From positions 1,078,562 through 1,142,561 of the forward strand of contig NZ_FNVB01000002.1 in the NCBI RefSeq assembly GCF_900108315.1: 64,000 nucleotides of DNA. The letters run 5' to 3'. The translations under genes were made by a program, and so were the position numbers. The notes under the pieces are model-generated. The model was given only the letters and a program-made list of their open reading frames with translations, was not told the DNA's origin and did not search any database. The stretch is from Saccharopolyspora kobensis (GTDB lineage: Bacteria > Actinomycetota > Actinomycetes > Mycobacteriales > Pseudonocardiaceae). Positions 1 through 7,725 of this stretch are shown in pieces; the first letter of the stretch is position 1, and every line of letters begins with the position of its first letter.

Positions 1-113
1 GGTTTCTATGCCCGTGGCCGGGCGAGGTTGTGTCGACTTCGGAGCTTGGCGTCTACCGACGGGACATCGCCGCGCCGGTTTCTATGCCCGTGGCCGGGCG
101 AGGTTGTGTCGAC
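1..113 (-). CRISPR. CRISPR array 1 (leader-proximal end only)
   Basis: Two identical 36-nt repeats (2-37 and 78-113) flank one 40-nt spacer (38-77). The array continues past the left edge of the window. Read on the minus strand each repeat ends in ATAGAAAC, like the GAAAC-ending repeats of type III systems, and contains a GCCCG/CGGGC stem with a 4-nt loop. The conserved flank to the right (from 114) is shared with array 2, so that side is the leader and transcription runs leftward. The repeat differs from array 2 at three positions (GGCC for GGGC in the loop, GAGG for GAAG, TGTC for TATC), all outside the stem. Confidence 0.93.
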
Positions 114-300
114 CGCTCGCGTTTTGCGTGGCCGGTGACCTGCGGAATCGTAGTCGGTTTCGAGCGCCTGGGCAACGGAGACCATCATCTTGTCCTTCGG
201 GCCGTCATGTTGATCACCTTAGCAGATCTGACCTGCGTCAATCACGCCGCGAGCGCCTCCTCAGGGCCAACTTCGAACCGAGCCGCTCGCAACCACAATC
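114..300 (-). promoter_or_regulatory. CRISPR leader 1
   Basis: The first ~68 bases after the last repeat are nearly identical to those following array 2 at 5618. Patchy similarity goes on to about 300, including GAGCGCCTC and AACCGAGCCGCTCGC. A sequence conserved next to two arrays of one locus is the expected signature of the leader that drives crRNA-precursor transcription and directs spacer insertion. Bases 301-576 hold no gene that I can support and presumably include the rightward promoter of the cas4-cas1 operon. Confidence 0.8.
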
Positions 301-576
301 GCACCTCAGACAACTTACGCACCAGCAATTCCGAATCGACACGCTGGTATGCACCTGGGCGAATCCGGTGTGACGTTTCGCGAGCTGACCGCAAACCCGC
401 CGTCACCTACTGGCACACCAGAATTCCCCGCTCCATCGGAGACAACAGCCCTATCCGAGCTGAGCACTCGCCGTGCTGGCAGCGAGAACCATCGTGTGAC
501 TTCACAGAACGGCGGTGCCGACGCACGCTGCAGATTGTCCGAAAGTGTACCGGATTTGGCTGCAAGAGGTGATCGT

Positions 577-2226
577 ATGGATGCACCACTCCCCCTCGGC
601 GCCCGTGCAGTCGGCGACTTACGATTCTGCGGGCGCATGTTCCACCTGCAGTACGCCGAGGGCTACCGACTGGACACCGAAGAGATGAGACTCGGGCGCC
701 ACGTCCACTCCTCCGTTGATATCCCCACCGGCCAGGAACGCCCTGCTCACCGCATCAAGCCGACCAGCTGGAAGGCCCGTTCGCTCGCGTTGTCCTCCGC
801 CAAGCTTGGACTGACGGCCACCTGCGACGTCGTTGAAGCAGTTGATGGAAGCGTTCGTCCCGTGGAGTTCCGCAGGGGAGCCCCACAGCGTGACGGTACT
901 CCCTGGCCAGACCACCAAGTGCAACTCATGGCACAGATCGTGCTTCTACGGCTACAAGACTACAGGTGCACCGAGGGCTACCTCTGGTATGCCTCTGTTC
1001 GCCAACGTGTTCGTGTCCCGTGGACTCCTGAGGCCGAAGCCGAACTACGCCGCACAATCTTTGAAGCTCGGAAGCTGGTCGGTCAGGCGAAGCCGCCGCC
1101 TCCTCTGCAGCACAGCCAGAAGTGCGCGCTCTGCGCGATGCTGCCGATCTGCATGCCGGACGAGATCAACGAGCTCACCGACCGGAACACCGAAGAGCCC
1201 AGACGCCTTCTCCCCCGTGCTCCAGCTCGCGACCCGGTCTACATCGCCGAACCAGGCGCGACCGTCGGTATCCGCAGTGATCGCCTGGTCGTCAGCAAAA
1301 ACCAGCACACCCTGATGACCGTCCGGCTTCGGGATGTGTTGCACCTCGTCGCCGCGGGCCCGGTCACCGTCACGAGTCAGGCTGTGCATGCGCTCGCCGA
1401 TCAGGGCAGCCCGCTGGTGTGGACGTCGACTCACGGCGGCCTCAAGGTGGTCGGAGTTCCAACTCTCGGCAAGCACGTCGAGCTTCGTCGGCGCCAGTTC
1501 ACCGCTTCTCCGGGTCAGATGTTCGACATCGCGCGCCGCATCGTCGCCGGAAAGATCCGCAATTGCCGCACGCTGCTTCGCCGCAATCCACATCTTGACG
1601 ACCAGGATCTTCTCGATCGGCTCGACGCCGAAGCTGCCCGAGCGCAGCGGGCTCCGACCCTGACCACGCTGCGGGGTATAGAGGGGGCAGCGGCACGCAC
1701 CTACTTCGCTGGCTTCGCGCGTTCGTTGCGCAGTGATCATCGTCTTCCCGGGCCGTCGTTCCAGGTCTCCGGACGGACTCGCAGGCCGCCGGAGGACGCG
1801 GTGAGCTGTCTGCTTTCGTTCCTCTACGGCCTGTTGGTCAAGGACGTCATGACCGCTTGCTACGCGCTCGGCTTGGACCCGTACTGGGGTTGCTACCACC
1901 AACCACGCCGCGGCCGCCCTGCGCTCGTTCTCGATCTCGCCGAGGAGTTCCGTCCCCTGGTCGCGGACTCGACGGCTTTCACCCTGATCAACAACCGCCA
2001 GGCACGTCCGGCCACGTTCCACGTCCACCCGGTCTCCGTGGCGCTCACGAAGACTGGTCGAGGTGAGGTCATCGGTGCCTACGAACGCCGTCTGGCGACC
2101 GAGATTCGCCACCCAGTCTTCGGATACCAGGTCACCTATCGGCGCGCCATCGAGATCCAGGCACGGCTGTTCGCAGCTTGTCTGATGGGTGAAATCCCCC
2201 ACTACACCGCATTCACCAGCAGGTGA
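577..2226 (+). CDS. cas4-cas1: Cas4-Cas1 fusion, CRISPR adaptation protein
   Basis: A 549-residue fusion of the spacer-trimming nuclease Cas4 to the spacer integrase Cas1. The Cas4 part (about 1-200) has one Cys in RFCGR (C18) and the cluster CALCAMLPIC (C183, C186, C192), which together fit the Fe-S ligands, plus an EFR motif near 97. The Cas1 part (about 220-549) shows the likely metal-binding triad E369 (RGIEGAAAR), H441 (YHQPRRGR) and E456 (DLAEEFRP). The ATG at 577 is chosen because AGAGGTGAT precedes it at good spacing and the Cas4 domain begins at once; the frame is open further upstream but that part has no domain. It leads an operon with cas2 five bases downstream. Cas4-Cas1 fusions are known from some type I-U and other loci; here it serves a III-D locus. 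Confidence 0.93.
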   Translation: MDAPLPLGARAVGDLRFCGRMFHLQYAEGYRLDTEEMRLGRHVHSSVDIPTGQERPAHRIKPTSWKARSLALSSAKLGLTATCDVVEAVDGSVRPVEFRRGAPQRDGTPWPDHQVQLMAQIVLLRLQDYRCTEGYLWYASVRQRVRVPWTPEAEAELRRTIFEARKLVGQAKPPPPLQHSQKCALCAMLPICMPDEINELTDRNTEEPRRLLPRAPARDPVYIAEPGATVGIRSDRLVVSKNQHTLMTVRLRDVLHLVAAGPVTVTSQAVHALADQGSPLVWTSTHGGLKVVGVPTLGKHVELRRRQFTASPGQMFDIARRIVAGKIRNCRTLLRRNPHLDDQDLLDRLDAEAARAQRAPTLTTLRGIEGAAARTYFAGFARSLRSDHRLPGPSFQVSGRTRRPPEDAVSCLLSFLYGLLVKDVMTACYALGLDPYWGCYHQPRRGRPALVLDLAEEFRPLVADSTAFTLINNRQARPATFHVHPVSVALTKTGRGEVIGAYERRLATEIRHPVFGYQVTYRRAIEIQARLFAACLMGEIPHYTAFTSR

Positions 2227-2231
2227 TCACG

Positions 2232-2519
2232 ATGCTTCGACGTCGCTACCTGGTCGCGTACGACATCCGCTCACCCCACCGGCTTCGCCTGGTCGCCAAG
2301 CGGATGGAGGACTTCGGCGACAGAGCTCAGTACTCGGTGTTCCTATGCGATCTCACCCGCGCGGATGTCGCCGATATGACCTACACACTCGACCAGATCA
2401 TCGACCCTACAGAGGACCGCATTCTGATCGTCGACCTCGGACAACCCGACGACACGAGCCGGTTTGAGTTCCTGGGACGTCGGCGCCCACTGCCCGCTAC
2501 GGGACATCGGGTGGTGTGA
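2232..2519 (+). CDS. cas2: Cas2, CRISPR adaptation protein
   Basis: A 95-residue protein of normal Cas2 length. It opens with the beta-strand and acidic residue typical of the family (RYLVAYDIRSPHRLR) and goes on with a ferredoxin-like fold pattern ending near DRILIVDLG. Cas2 dimers bridge two Cas1 dimers during spacer integration. The ATG at 2232 follows AGGTGATCACG, which gives a usable ribosome site. A GTG at 2223 overlapping the cas1 stop is the alternative. The five-base gap to cas4-cas1 implies translation from one transcript. Confidence 0.93.
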   Translation: MLRRRYLVAYDIRSPHRLRLVAKRMEDFGDRAQYSVFLCDLTRADVADMTYTLDQIIDPTEDRILIVDLGQPDDTSRFEFLGRRRPLPATGHRVV

Positions 2520-2546
2520 AACTCCACCACCAGAGAGGAACGGATC

Positions 2547-3299
2547 ATGGCCACGAACGAGGACGTCACCACAAGCACTTTCGTCCCGCCTTACAACCTC
2601 ACCTTCGGGGTGTTCATGTCCAGTCTCGATCGAATGGCCGGCGACGAGGCGCTCCCGTCGGTCATCGACCGAAGCTACCTGCACTGGATGCCCGGGACCG
2701 TGCAGTCGAACTACCTCTCCTTGTTCCGGAAAACAGGCCTCATCGATTCAAACGATGTGCCGACCCAACTGCTTCACGACATCGTTTACAACCAAGACGC
2801 GCGCCCGATCGTCGTCGAACGGCTTGTTCGGGAACACTACGCACCGGTCCTGGATCTTGGACCTTACGCCACTGCACAACAACTTCTTGATACATGGCGT
2901 GAGTCCTTCGGCCAGAGCGGTGAAACTCGGCGCAAGGCAATCCGATTCTTTATGCAGGCAGCCAAGTTTGCCGGAATCACGGTGAGCAAGAACTGGGAAC
3001 GCAACGCCGACAAGATCAGCCGACAAGCCGCGCCATCGCGACCGAGGCGATCTCGTGCTCCGCGAGTACCGAAACAGGCGAGCGCACCCGAGTCGACGTC
3101 GCGTCCTACTGAGACCGTCATCCTCGCCGAAGGCGCGGGGAAGCTCAGCCTCGGCGTCGAGATCGACCCACTGAAACTCACCGAGGAAGACCGAAAGTTC
3201 GTCTTCGGAATCATCGACAGCATCCACAGCTACCGCGAGGCCCACCCGGGCAACGAGCCCGACGTCACCTCCCGTGAAACCGACAGCGACACCGACTAA
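2547..3299 (+). CDS. DUF5343-like protein inside the CRISPR operon
   Basis: A 250-residue soluble protein. Residues ~11-150 resemble DUF5343: a start like PPYNLTFGVFMSSL, a conserved KTGLIDSNDVPT turn, a central REHYAPVL block and a final FFMQAAKFAGI helix. DUF5343 looks like a small helical, possibly DNA-binding domain and occurs in several defence-associated contexts; no enzymatic motif is visible. Residues ~155-185 form a basic, Pro/Ser-rich linker and the tail is a separate acidic segment. AGAGGA precedes the ATG by a short space. The gene sits 27 bases after cas2 and 26 before the HNH-helicase on the same strand, so all four genes look co-transcribed. Its role is unknown; being an accessory factor for the helicase is the simplest guess. 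Confidence 0.7.
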   Translation: MATNEDVTTSTFVPPYNLTFGVFMSSLDRMAGDEALPSVIDRSYLHWMPGTVQSNYLSLFRKTGLIDSNDVPTQLLHDIVYNQDARPIVVERLVREHYAPVLDLGPYATAQQLLDTWRESFGQSGETRRKAIRFFMQAAKFAGITVSKNWERNADKISRQAAPSRPRRSRAPRVPKQASAPESTSRPTETVILAEGAGKLSLGVEIDPLKLTEEDRKFVFGIIDSIHSYREAHPGNEPDVTSRETDSDTD

Positions 3300-3325
3300 A
3301 TCCGCACATCAATAAGGAAAGGACC

Positions 3326-5044
3326 ATGTCCAGCTATGGACGCGACCCGAAGCGCCGCGCCGACCCGCAGCAACGCGCTCACCTGTTCGAAGACGCAGGC
3401 GGCCGGTGCCAGCGGTGCGGCGTGGAGCTCGGGCCCGACTACCAGGCAGCACATCTCATCGCCCACTCGCACGGCGGCGCCACCACCCTCCCGAATCTGG
3501 AGGCCTGGTGTCCGAGCTGCAACCTTCGGCTCGGCAACCACGACGCAGGCCCGATCGCCGGCCTCACCCTCCGACCCTGGCAGGCTGACGCACTGCCCGT
3601 GATCGCCGACCGGGTCTTCCGGCACGGCACCGCCACCCTCCAGGCCGCCCCTGGCGCGGGCAAGACGATCTTCGCCGCCGTGCTGATGCGTCGACTGCTC
3701 GAGTCAAGGCTCATCGAGCGCATTGTGGTCGTCGTGCCCAACACCGCGCTGGTCAGGCAGTGGCGATCAGAACTCGCCCAGCTCGGAATTCACCTCGACC
3801 CGCACCCGACGGACGGCGCGCTCGAAGCCGATGGACTGGTCGGCGTGATCGTCACATACCAGTCTCTGCCCACCTACGCACGCGTGCACGCGACCCGGAT
3901 GCGACAGCGAACAACGCTGCTGGTGTTCGACGAAGTGCATCACGTCGCAGACGAGGCATCGTGGGGAAACGCTGTCCGGCGCATGGTCGGCGACGTCGCG
4001 GCAGGGGAAGTTCGCGCGGGCGCTGTGCTCAACATGACCGGGACCCTTTTCCGTTCCGATCCGCGCCACCGAATCTCGACCGTTCGCTACGAACGGGTAA
4101 CAGTCAACGACGTGCCCAAGCTTCAGGCTCTGAACGACTGGGCCGTGCCCACGCGCGAGCTCATCGGCACCGAACTCCGCGCACCCGAGCTCTACCGCTA
4201 CGGCGGACGAGCCGAGTACATCAACCTCTCCAGCAGTCATCCGGTACTCCCCACGCAGATCGCTGACCTGGACGAGCGCGAACGCACCGCCCTGCTCTCA
4301 CAGGTGCTGGAGTCACCGGAATGGATCGATCGCTTCGCGGCCGAAGCGGTACGGCTGCTCAATGAGCAAATCGAGGCACTCGATCATGCGGAGTACCTGA
4401 AGCTGCTCTTCGTCGCACCAACCGTCGTCGTGGCACGTCATGCCGCACGCGCCCTGAACAAGGCCACCGGTACGGACTTCGCCCGCCTGATCGTCTACGA
4501 CGAACCCGATGCACTCACCAATCTTCGCATCGCCCGTGACGAACCGCGGTCGTGCGGGATCGTCACGGTTCGCATGGTCACAGAAGGCTTCGACTGTCCG
4601 CATATCTCCGTGATCGCGTACGCCTCGAACATCGTGGCGCCGCTGTTCGTGTCCCAGATGATGGCGCGCGCGATGCGCCTGACCCGAACCGAACGCGACA
4701 CCGGAACGCATCTGCCAGCGAAGATCCTCATCCCGGACCACCCCGTAATCCGCGAGGCATTCGCCGACACCATCCGCGACGCGTTTCCACTCACCGACGA
4801 GACCGGACCGGAAGTGCGCGGCCCCTCACCGGAAACCACCCGCTCGGACCGCTACGACCTCGTCGGAATCGACGACCCGCACCTACGCGGAATCGACGTA
4901 CTCGATCTCGAACAGACAGTGTCCACTGCGGAAAACGAGAACGCAATTTCATTGTGTGAGACCGTACTGATCCCCACGACCTACGCAACCCGACTGGCTG
5001 TCGGCATCCGTCTGAACGGCGAGAACCGCGACAACTCCGACTGA
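3326..5044 (+). CDS. HNH endonuclease-SF2 helicase fusion
   Basis: A 572-residue fusion. The N-terminus is a treble-clef HNH nuclease: CQRC (28-31), AAHLIAHSHGG with the catalytic-type His, N57, and CPSC (62-65). It is followed by a DEAD/DEAH-type ATPase: Walker A APGAGKT (108-114), DEVH box (202-205), a TGT motif at 238, and in the C-terminal RecA lobe a motif VI-like SQMMARAMRLTR (443-454). About 100 residues of unassigned tail follow. AAGGAAAGGA precedes the ATG. It ends the cas4-cas1/cas2/DUF5343 operon and lies directly before the distal end of array 2. Candidate jobs are processing foreign DNA for spacer capture, or an independent DNA-degrading defence linked to the array. It is not a standard Cas3 (no HD domain) and I know of no named CRISPR family with this arrangement. 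Confidence 0.85.
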   Translation: MSSYGRDPKRRADPQQRAHLFEDAGGRCQRCGVELGPDYQAAHLIAHSHGGATTLPNLEAWCPSCNLRLGNHDAGPIAGLTLRPWQADALPVIADRVFRHGTATLQAAPGAGKTIFAAVLMRRLLESRLIERIVVVVPNTALVRQWRSELAQLGIHLDPHPTDGALEADGLVGVIVTYQSLPTYARVHATRMRQRTTLLVFDEVHHVADEASWGNAVRRMVGDVAAGEVRAGAVLNMTGTLFRSDPRHRISTVRYERVTVNDVPKLQALNDWAVPTRELIGTELRAPELYRYGGRAEYINLSSSHPVLPTQIADLDERERTALLSQVLESPEWIDRFAAEAVRLLNEQIEALDHAEYLKLLFVAPTVVVARHAARALNKATGTDFARLIVYDEPDALTNLRIARDEPRSCGIVTVRMVTEGFDCPHISVIAYASNIVAPLFVSQMMARAMRLTRTERDTGTHLPAKILIPDHPVIREAFADTIRDAFPLTDETGPEVRGPSPETTRSDRYDLVGIDDPHLRGIDVLDLEQTVSTAENENAISLCETVLIPTTYATRLAVGIRLNGENRDNSD

Positions 5045-5078
5045 GGTTGGCATTCCGGATCAACTACCCCGCCCTGCT

Positions 5079-5201
5079 CACCGGTAGCAGGGCGAGGTTG
5101 CGGCGTCTGAACGGACAAGGACACCGCTGCAACAACGCTCATCCAGAGGTTTCTATGCCGGTAACCGGGCGAGATTGTGGCCCGTGGCCGGGCGAGGCTG
5201 T
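5079..5201 (-). repeat. Degenerate CRISPR repeats at the distal end of array 2
   Basis: Three decayed repeat copies precede the intact array: ~5079-5106 (CCGGTAGCAGGGCGAGGTTG core), ~5149-5184 (a good 5' half, then ACCGGGCGAGATTGTGG) and ~5179-5201 (GTGGCCGGGCGAGGCTGTGG). The first two flank a spacer-sized stretch; the last two are nearly back to back, so a spacer has been lost. Two of them carry the GGCC/CCGGG form of array 1 rather than the GGGC form of the intact array 2 repeats, as expected for the oldest, leader-distal end. Confidence 0.75.
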
Positions 5202-5214
5202 GGGAGCAGCAGCG

Positions 5215-5617
5215 GTTTCTATGCCCGTGGGCGGGCGAGGTTGTATCGACGAGGTCGAGGACCGCGACAGCGTGCTGATGGACCACCGGTTTCTATGCCC
5301 GTGGGCGGGCGAGGTTGTATCGACGTGGTCGACGCCAACGACGCATCCCCCCAATAGGAGTTTCTATGCCCGTGGGCGGGCGAAGTTGTATCGACTCGGC
5401 AGTCGCACGGATGCCGGACCGAGCAACGACGTGTTTCTATGCCCGTGGGCGGGCGAAGTTGTATCGACCATCCGGGGGCAGGTGCGCGACCTGGAGGAGA
5501 TCCCCGCGGTTTCTATGCCCGTGGGCGGGCGAAGTTGTATCGACGTCATCGCCGCGATTTGTGCGGGGATGGCCGTATCGGGTTTCTATGCCCGTGGGCG
5601 GGCGAAGTTGTATCGAC
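5215..5617 (-). CRISPR. CRISPR array 2, six intact repeats and five spacers
   Basis: Six 36-nt repeats lie at 5215-5250, 5289-5324, 5360-5395, 5433-5468, 5509-5544 and 5582-5617. The five spacers are 38, 35, 37, 40 and 37 nt. On the minus strand the repeat begins GTCGATACAAC, has a GCCCG-CCCA-CGGGC hairpin and ends ATAGAAAC, which would give the 8-nt 5' handle made by Cas6. The leader lies to the right, so the repeat at 5582 is the youngest. The two distal repeats have GCGAGGTTG and the four proximal ones GCGAAGTTG, so a point variant arose during array growth. Spacer origin cannot be judged here. Confidence 0.97.
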
Positions 5618-5805
5618 CGCTCACGTTTTGCGTGACCGGTGACCTGCAGAATCGTAGTCGGTTTCGAGCACCTCGGCAACGAAGATCGAGAGATCGCCAC
5701 CCAGCTCGGACGACGGATCATCAGATTCCCGTTGACCTGCACAAACGCTGTTGCGAGCGCCTCTTCACGACCTGGCGTGAACCGAGCCGCTCGCGCAGTC
5801 TGTCA
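5618..5805 (-). promoter_or_regulatory. CRISPR leader 2
   Basis: This is the partner of leader 1: 5618-5685 matches 114-181 almost base for base (CGTTTTGCGTG, CGGTGACCTGC, AATCGTAGTCGGTTTCGAGC). Weaker similarity continues through GAGCGCCTC to AACCGAGCCGCTCGC near 5785. It should contain the leftward promoter of array 2 and the integration anchor for new spacers. Bases 5806-5989, up to the end of the interference operon, hold nothing else I can identify. Confidence 0.8.
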
Positions 5806-5989
5806 CGGTAACCAGGTTCGATCCGATAACCGCAGGGCACAGCACGACACGGTGTCACCGGCGGCGATGACGGCCCCGATCCTTTCGACCGCCTCAGCCG
5901 CGCAATCCTGAGCAGACCCGGCGCGATCGGTTACGCGTGGGAGTGCTTGTGTTGGAACGCTCGCAGTTGGATGCACCCGAGGGATGCGG

Positions 5990-6457
5990 CTAGACCCCGG
6001 CGAGCGTGCGGAGCTCCGTTGGGAGGGAGGCCGTCTTCCCGATGAATGGTGTCGTGGTGGCCCGGTGCGGGAGCAGTTGGATGGTGTCGGTGGTTCCGAG
6101 GATGTTCTCGGGGCCGCGGTATTGGCCGGTACGACCGCTCTTGGATGGCCAGTGCAGTACCGGGATGATGTCGACTTGGTCGATCGTTTGGGTAGCCCAG
6201 TCGTCGACGGTGGTGAATGGTTCGGTGGTGAGGACGGCGACCCACCAGTGCGGGGTGTCGAGGCGGGCGCGGAGCCACTGCCCGGCTGTCCATGCCCAGA
6301 GATGTGTGGTGTTCGGAGGGGCGGTCGGCATGGTTTCGAGGTGGAAGCCGTTGTTGTCCGCCCAGGCGGCCGTCCAGCCCTCGATGTGTTGGTAGAGCTG
6401 CGACCAGACGTTGTTGTGGCGTTGGCGGCTGCCGTGCAGGGTCCAGTTGATGCTCAT
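5990..6457 (-). CDS. csx19: Csx19-like type III-D CRISPR-associated protein
   Basis: A 155-residue protein ending the interference operon; its ATG overlaps the stop of the double-Cas7 gene (ATGA at 6454-6457). It has no enzyme motif. The Trp-rich stretch (THLWAWTAGQWLRARLD, then HWWVAVLT) followed by an acidic, positionally conserved C-terminal half resembles the short Csx19/TIGR03984 proteins that accompany Csx10 in subtype III-D. The name rests on size, position and these patterns rather than a strong motif. Csx19 is reported as a subunit of III-D effector complexes whose exact role varies. The alternative is an unrelated small subunit (Cas11-like). Confidence 0.6.
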   Translation of the reverse strand: MSINWTLHGSRQRHNNVWSQLYQHIEGWTAAWADNNGFHLETMPTAPPNTTHLWAWTAGQWLRARLDTPHWWVAVLTTEPFTTVDDWATQTIDQVDIIPVLHWPSKSGRTGQYRGPENILGTTDTIQLLPHRATTTPFIGKTASLPTELRTLAGV

Positions 6458-7725
6458 GCTGCTGATTCCTTGGTGAGGAGCCCGGCCAGGTCTGCGAGGT
6501 TCTCGGGGCGTTTCCAGTCTGTGCTCGTGACCCGGACTGTTCCAAGACCGGCGGTTGAGCGGGCACCGATTCCGATTAGTCCATCATCGAGGTCGGTGAC
6601 GACTGCTTCGAGGAGGAGAAGCTCGGCGCGGCTGAGCTCTGGTCTCGGCACGAGCGGGTCGATGCGGAGCCGGAAGGACCCGCTGGTGACGACCTCGTCG
6701 GTGTAGAGCAGTCCGTCCGCGGAACCGCCGGTGAACCTGTCGAGGGCGACGTGGTGGCGCAGTTCGAGCACCGGGTCGGTGATGACGGCGTCGTGGATGG
6801 CGATCTTCGCGCGGTGCGCGGTGCGTTCCGTCCCGCCGCAGCCGAACAACGTGCATGGGGCGCATTCGCCGCAAGCTTGGTCCGGGCAGGCTGGTGCCCC
6901 GACGACGCGGCAGATGTATTCGGTCCGGGAGCGCAGGACGCCTTTGAGCGTGGAACCGGGCACTATGTAGTCGTTGCCGATGCACAGGATCCTGCTGATG
7001 TCCGGACCGGCGGGTTCGGTCTTGGTGGCCTCGCCGGCCCCGATGTGGATGCCGTCGACGATGTCCAGGTCGACCTGCAGCAGTGCTTCCGGGTGCGAGT
7101 CCTGCGCTGCGAAGCGATCCGGTTCGGGGTAGTCGTCGGTGGAGGCGATTGCGAGCCAGGCGAGCAGGCCGTCCGGGGTGGTGAGGTCGTAGGTCTGGTG
7201 GCCGAGTCCGGTGACCGTGCAGAATCCGGCGCCGGTGCTGCCGCCGCGGCCGAGCTGGGGGCGCCAGACGCGGAGCGCGTCGATGAAGGCGTCATAGCGT
7301 TGGTCGGGGTTGTCCCAGCGCAGCACGACGTCGAATTCCGTTCCTGCGGGCAGGGTTTCGATCGTGTGGAGCGTGAGGTTGTCCGCGCCGCCGCGTTCCC
7401 GGTTGATGGCGGTTCGTCGGCGGAGGTCGGTGCCCCCGTCACCGCGGTAGATCGTGCCGAGCACCTGCACGGGGGACGCCGCGCGCTGCTTCGACTTCAG
7501 CTGGCTGCCGAAGAGGTCGGGGAGCTGCTCGGTGGGTTTGAGAGCGTTCTGCGCGGCGGTATGGGCCCGGAGACTTCCCGCGACGGTTGCGCCGGGGAGA
7601 TGGGGTTTCCCCGCGGTGTCGGTGCGCAGCAGCAGGGTTTGCTCCGGCGTTTCCGCCGATTCGGGAGCTGTAACGCCGCCGGCGGTTTCCATGCGCAGCC
7701 GGAGCCTGATCAGTGCGCTCTTCAT
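6454..7725 (-). CDS. Double Csm3-like RAMP (two Cas7 domains fused)
   Basis: A 423-residue protein with two Cas7-type RAMP units in tandem. Unit 1 (about 1-175) has HLPGATVAGSLRAH and the glycine-rich GRGGSTGAGFC. Unit 2 (about 190-405) has HIGAGE, a GPDIS segment, VPGSTLKGVLRSR, a zinc-ligand-like CPDQACGECAPCTLFGC and a final GIGARSTAGLG. Csm3 proteins cleave bound target RNA with an Asp in the loop ahead of the PGSSLKG motif; unit 2 has an Asp there (GPDIS), unit 1 does not (PEQTLLL), so perhaps only one unit cuts. Start and stop overlap both neighbours by 4 bp. Multi-Cas7 fusions are known in III-D and III-E lineages. Confidence 0.85.
   Translation of the reverse strand: MKSALIRLRLRMETAGGVTAPESAETPEQTLLLRTDTAGKPHLPGATVAGSLRAHTAAQNALKPTEQLPDLFGSQLKSKQRAASPVQVLGTIYRGDGGTDLRRRTAINRERGGADNLTLHTIETLPAGTEFDVVLRWDNPDQRYDAFIDALRVWRPQLGRGGSTGAGFCTVTGLGHQTYDLTTPDGLLAWLAIASTDDYPEPDRFAAQDSHPEALLQVDLDIVDGIHIGAGEATKTEPAGPDISRILCIGNDYIVPGSTLKGVLRSRTEYICRVVGAPACPDQACGECAPCTLFGCGGTERTAHRAKIAIHDAVITDPVLELRHHVALDRFTGGSADGLLYTDEVVTSGSFRLRIDPLVPRPELSRAELLLLEAVVTDLDDGLIGIGARSTAGLGTVRVTSTDWKRPENLADLAGLLTKESAA

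Noticed and set aside
8..572. Open frames running through array 1 and its leader
   Set aside because: They translate CRISPR repeats and leader; the repeat sequence happens to be open in several frames.
349..576. N-terminal extension of cas4-cas1 (76 codons)
   Set aside because: No domain similarity, overlaps the leader, and a good ribosome site precedes ATG 577.
5047..5811. 254-codon frame through array 2
   Set aside because: It consists of translated CRISPR repeats and spacers.
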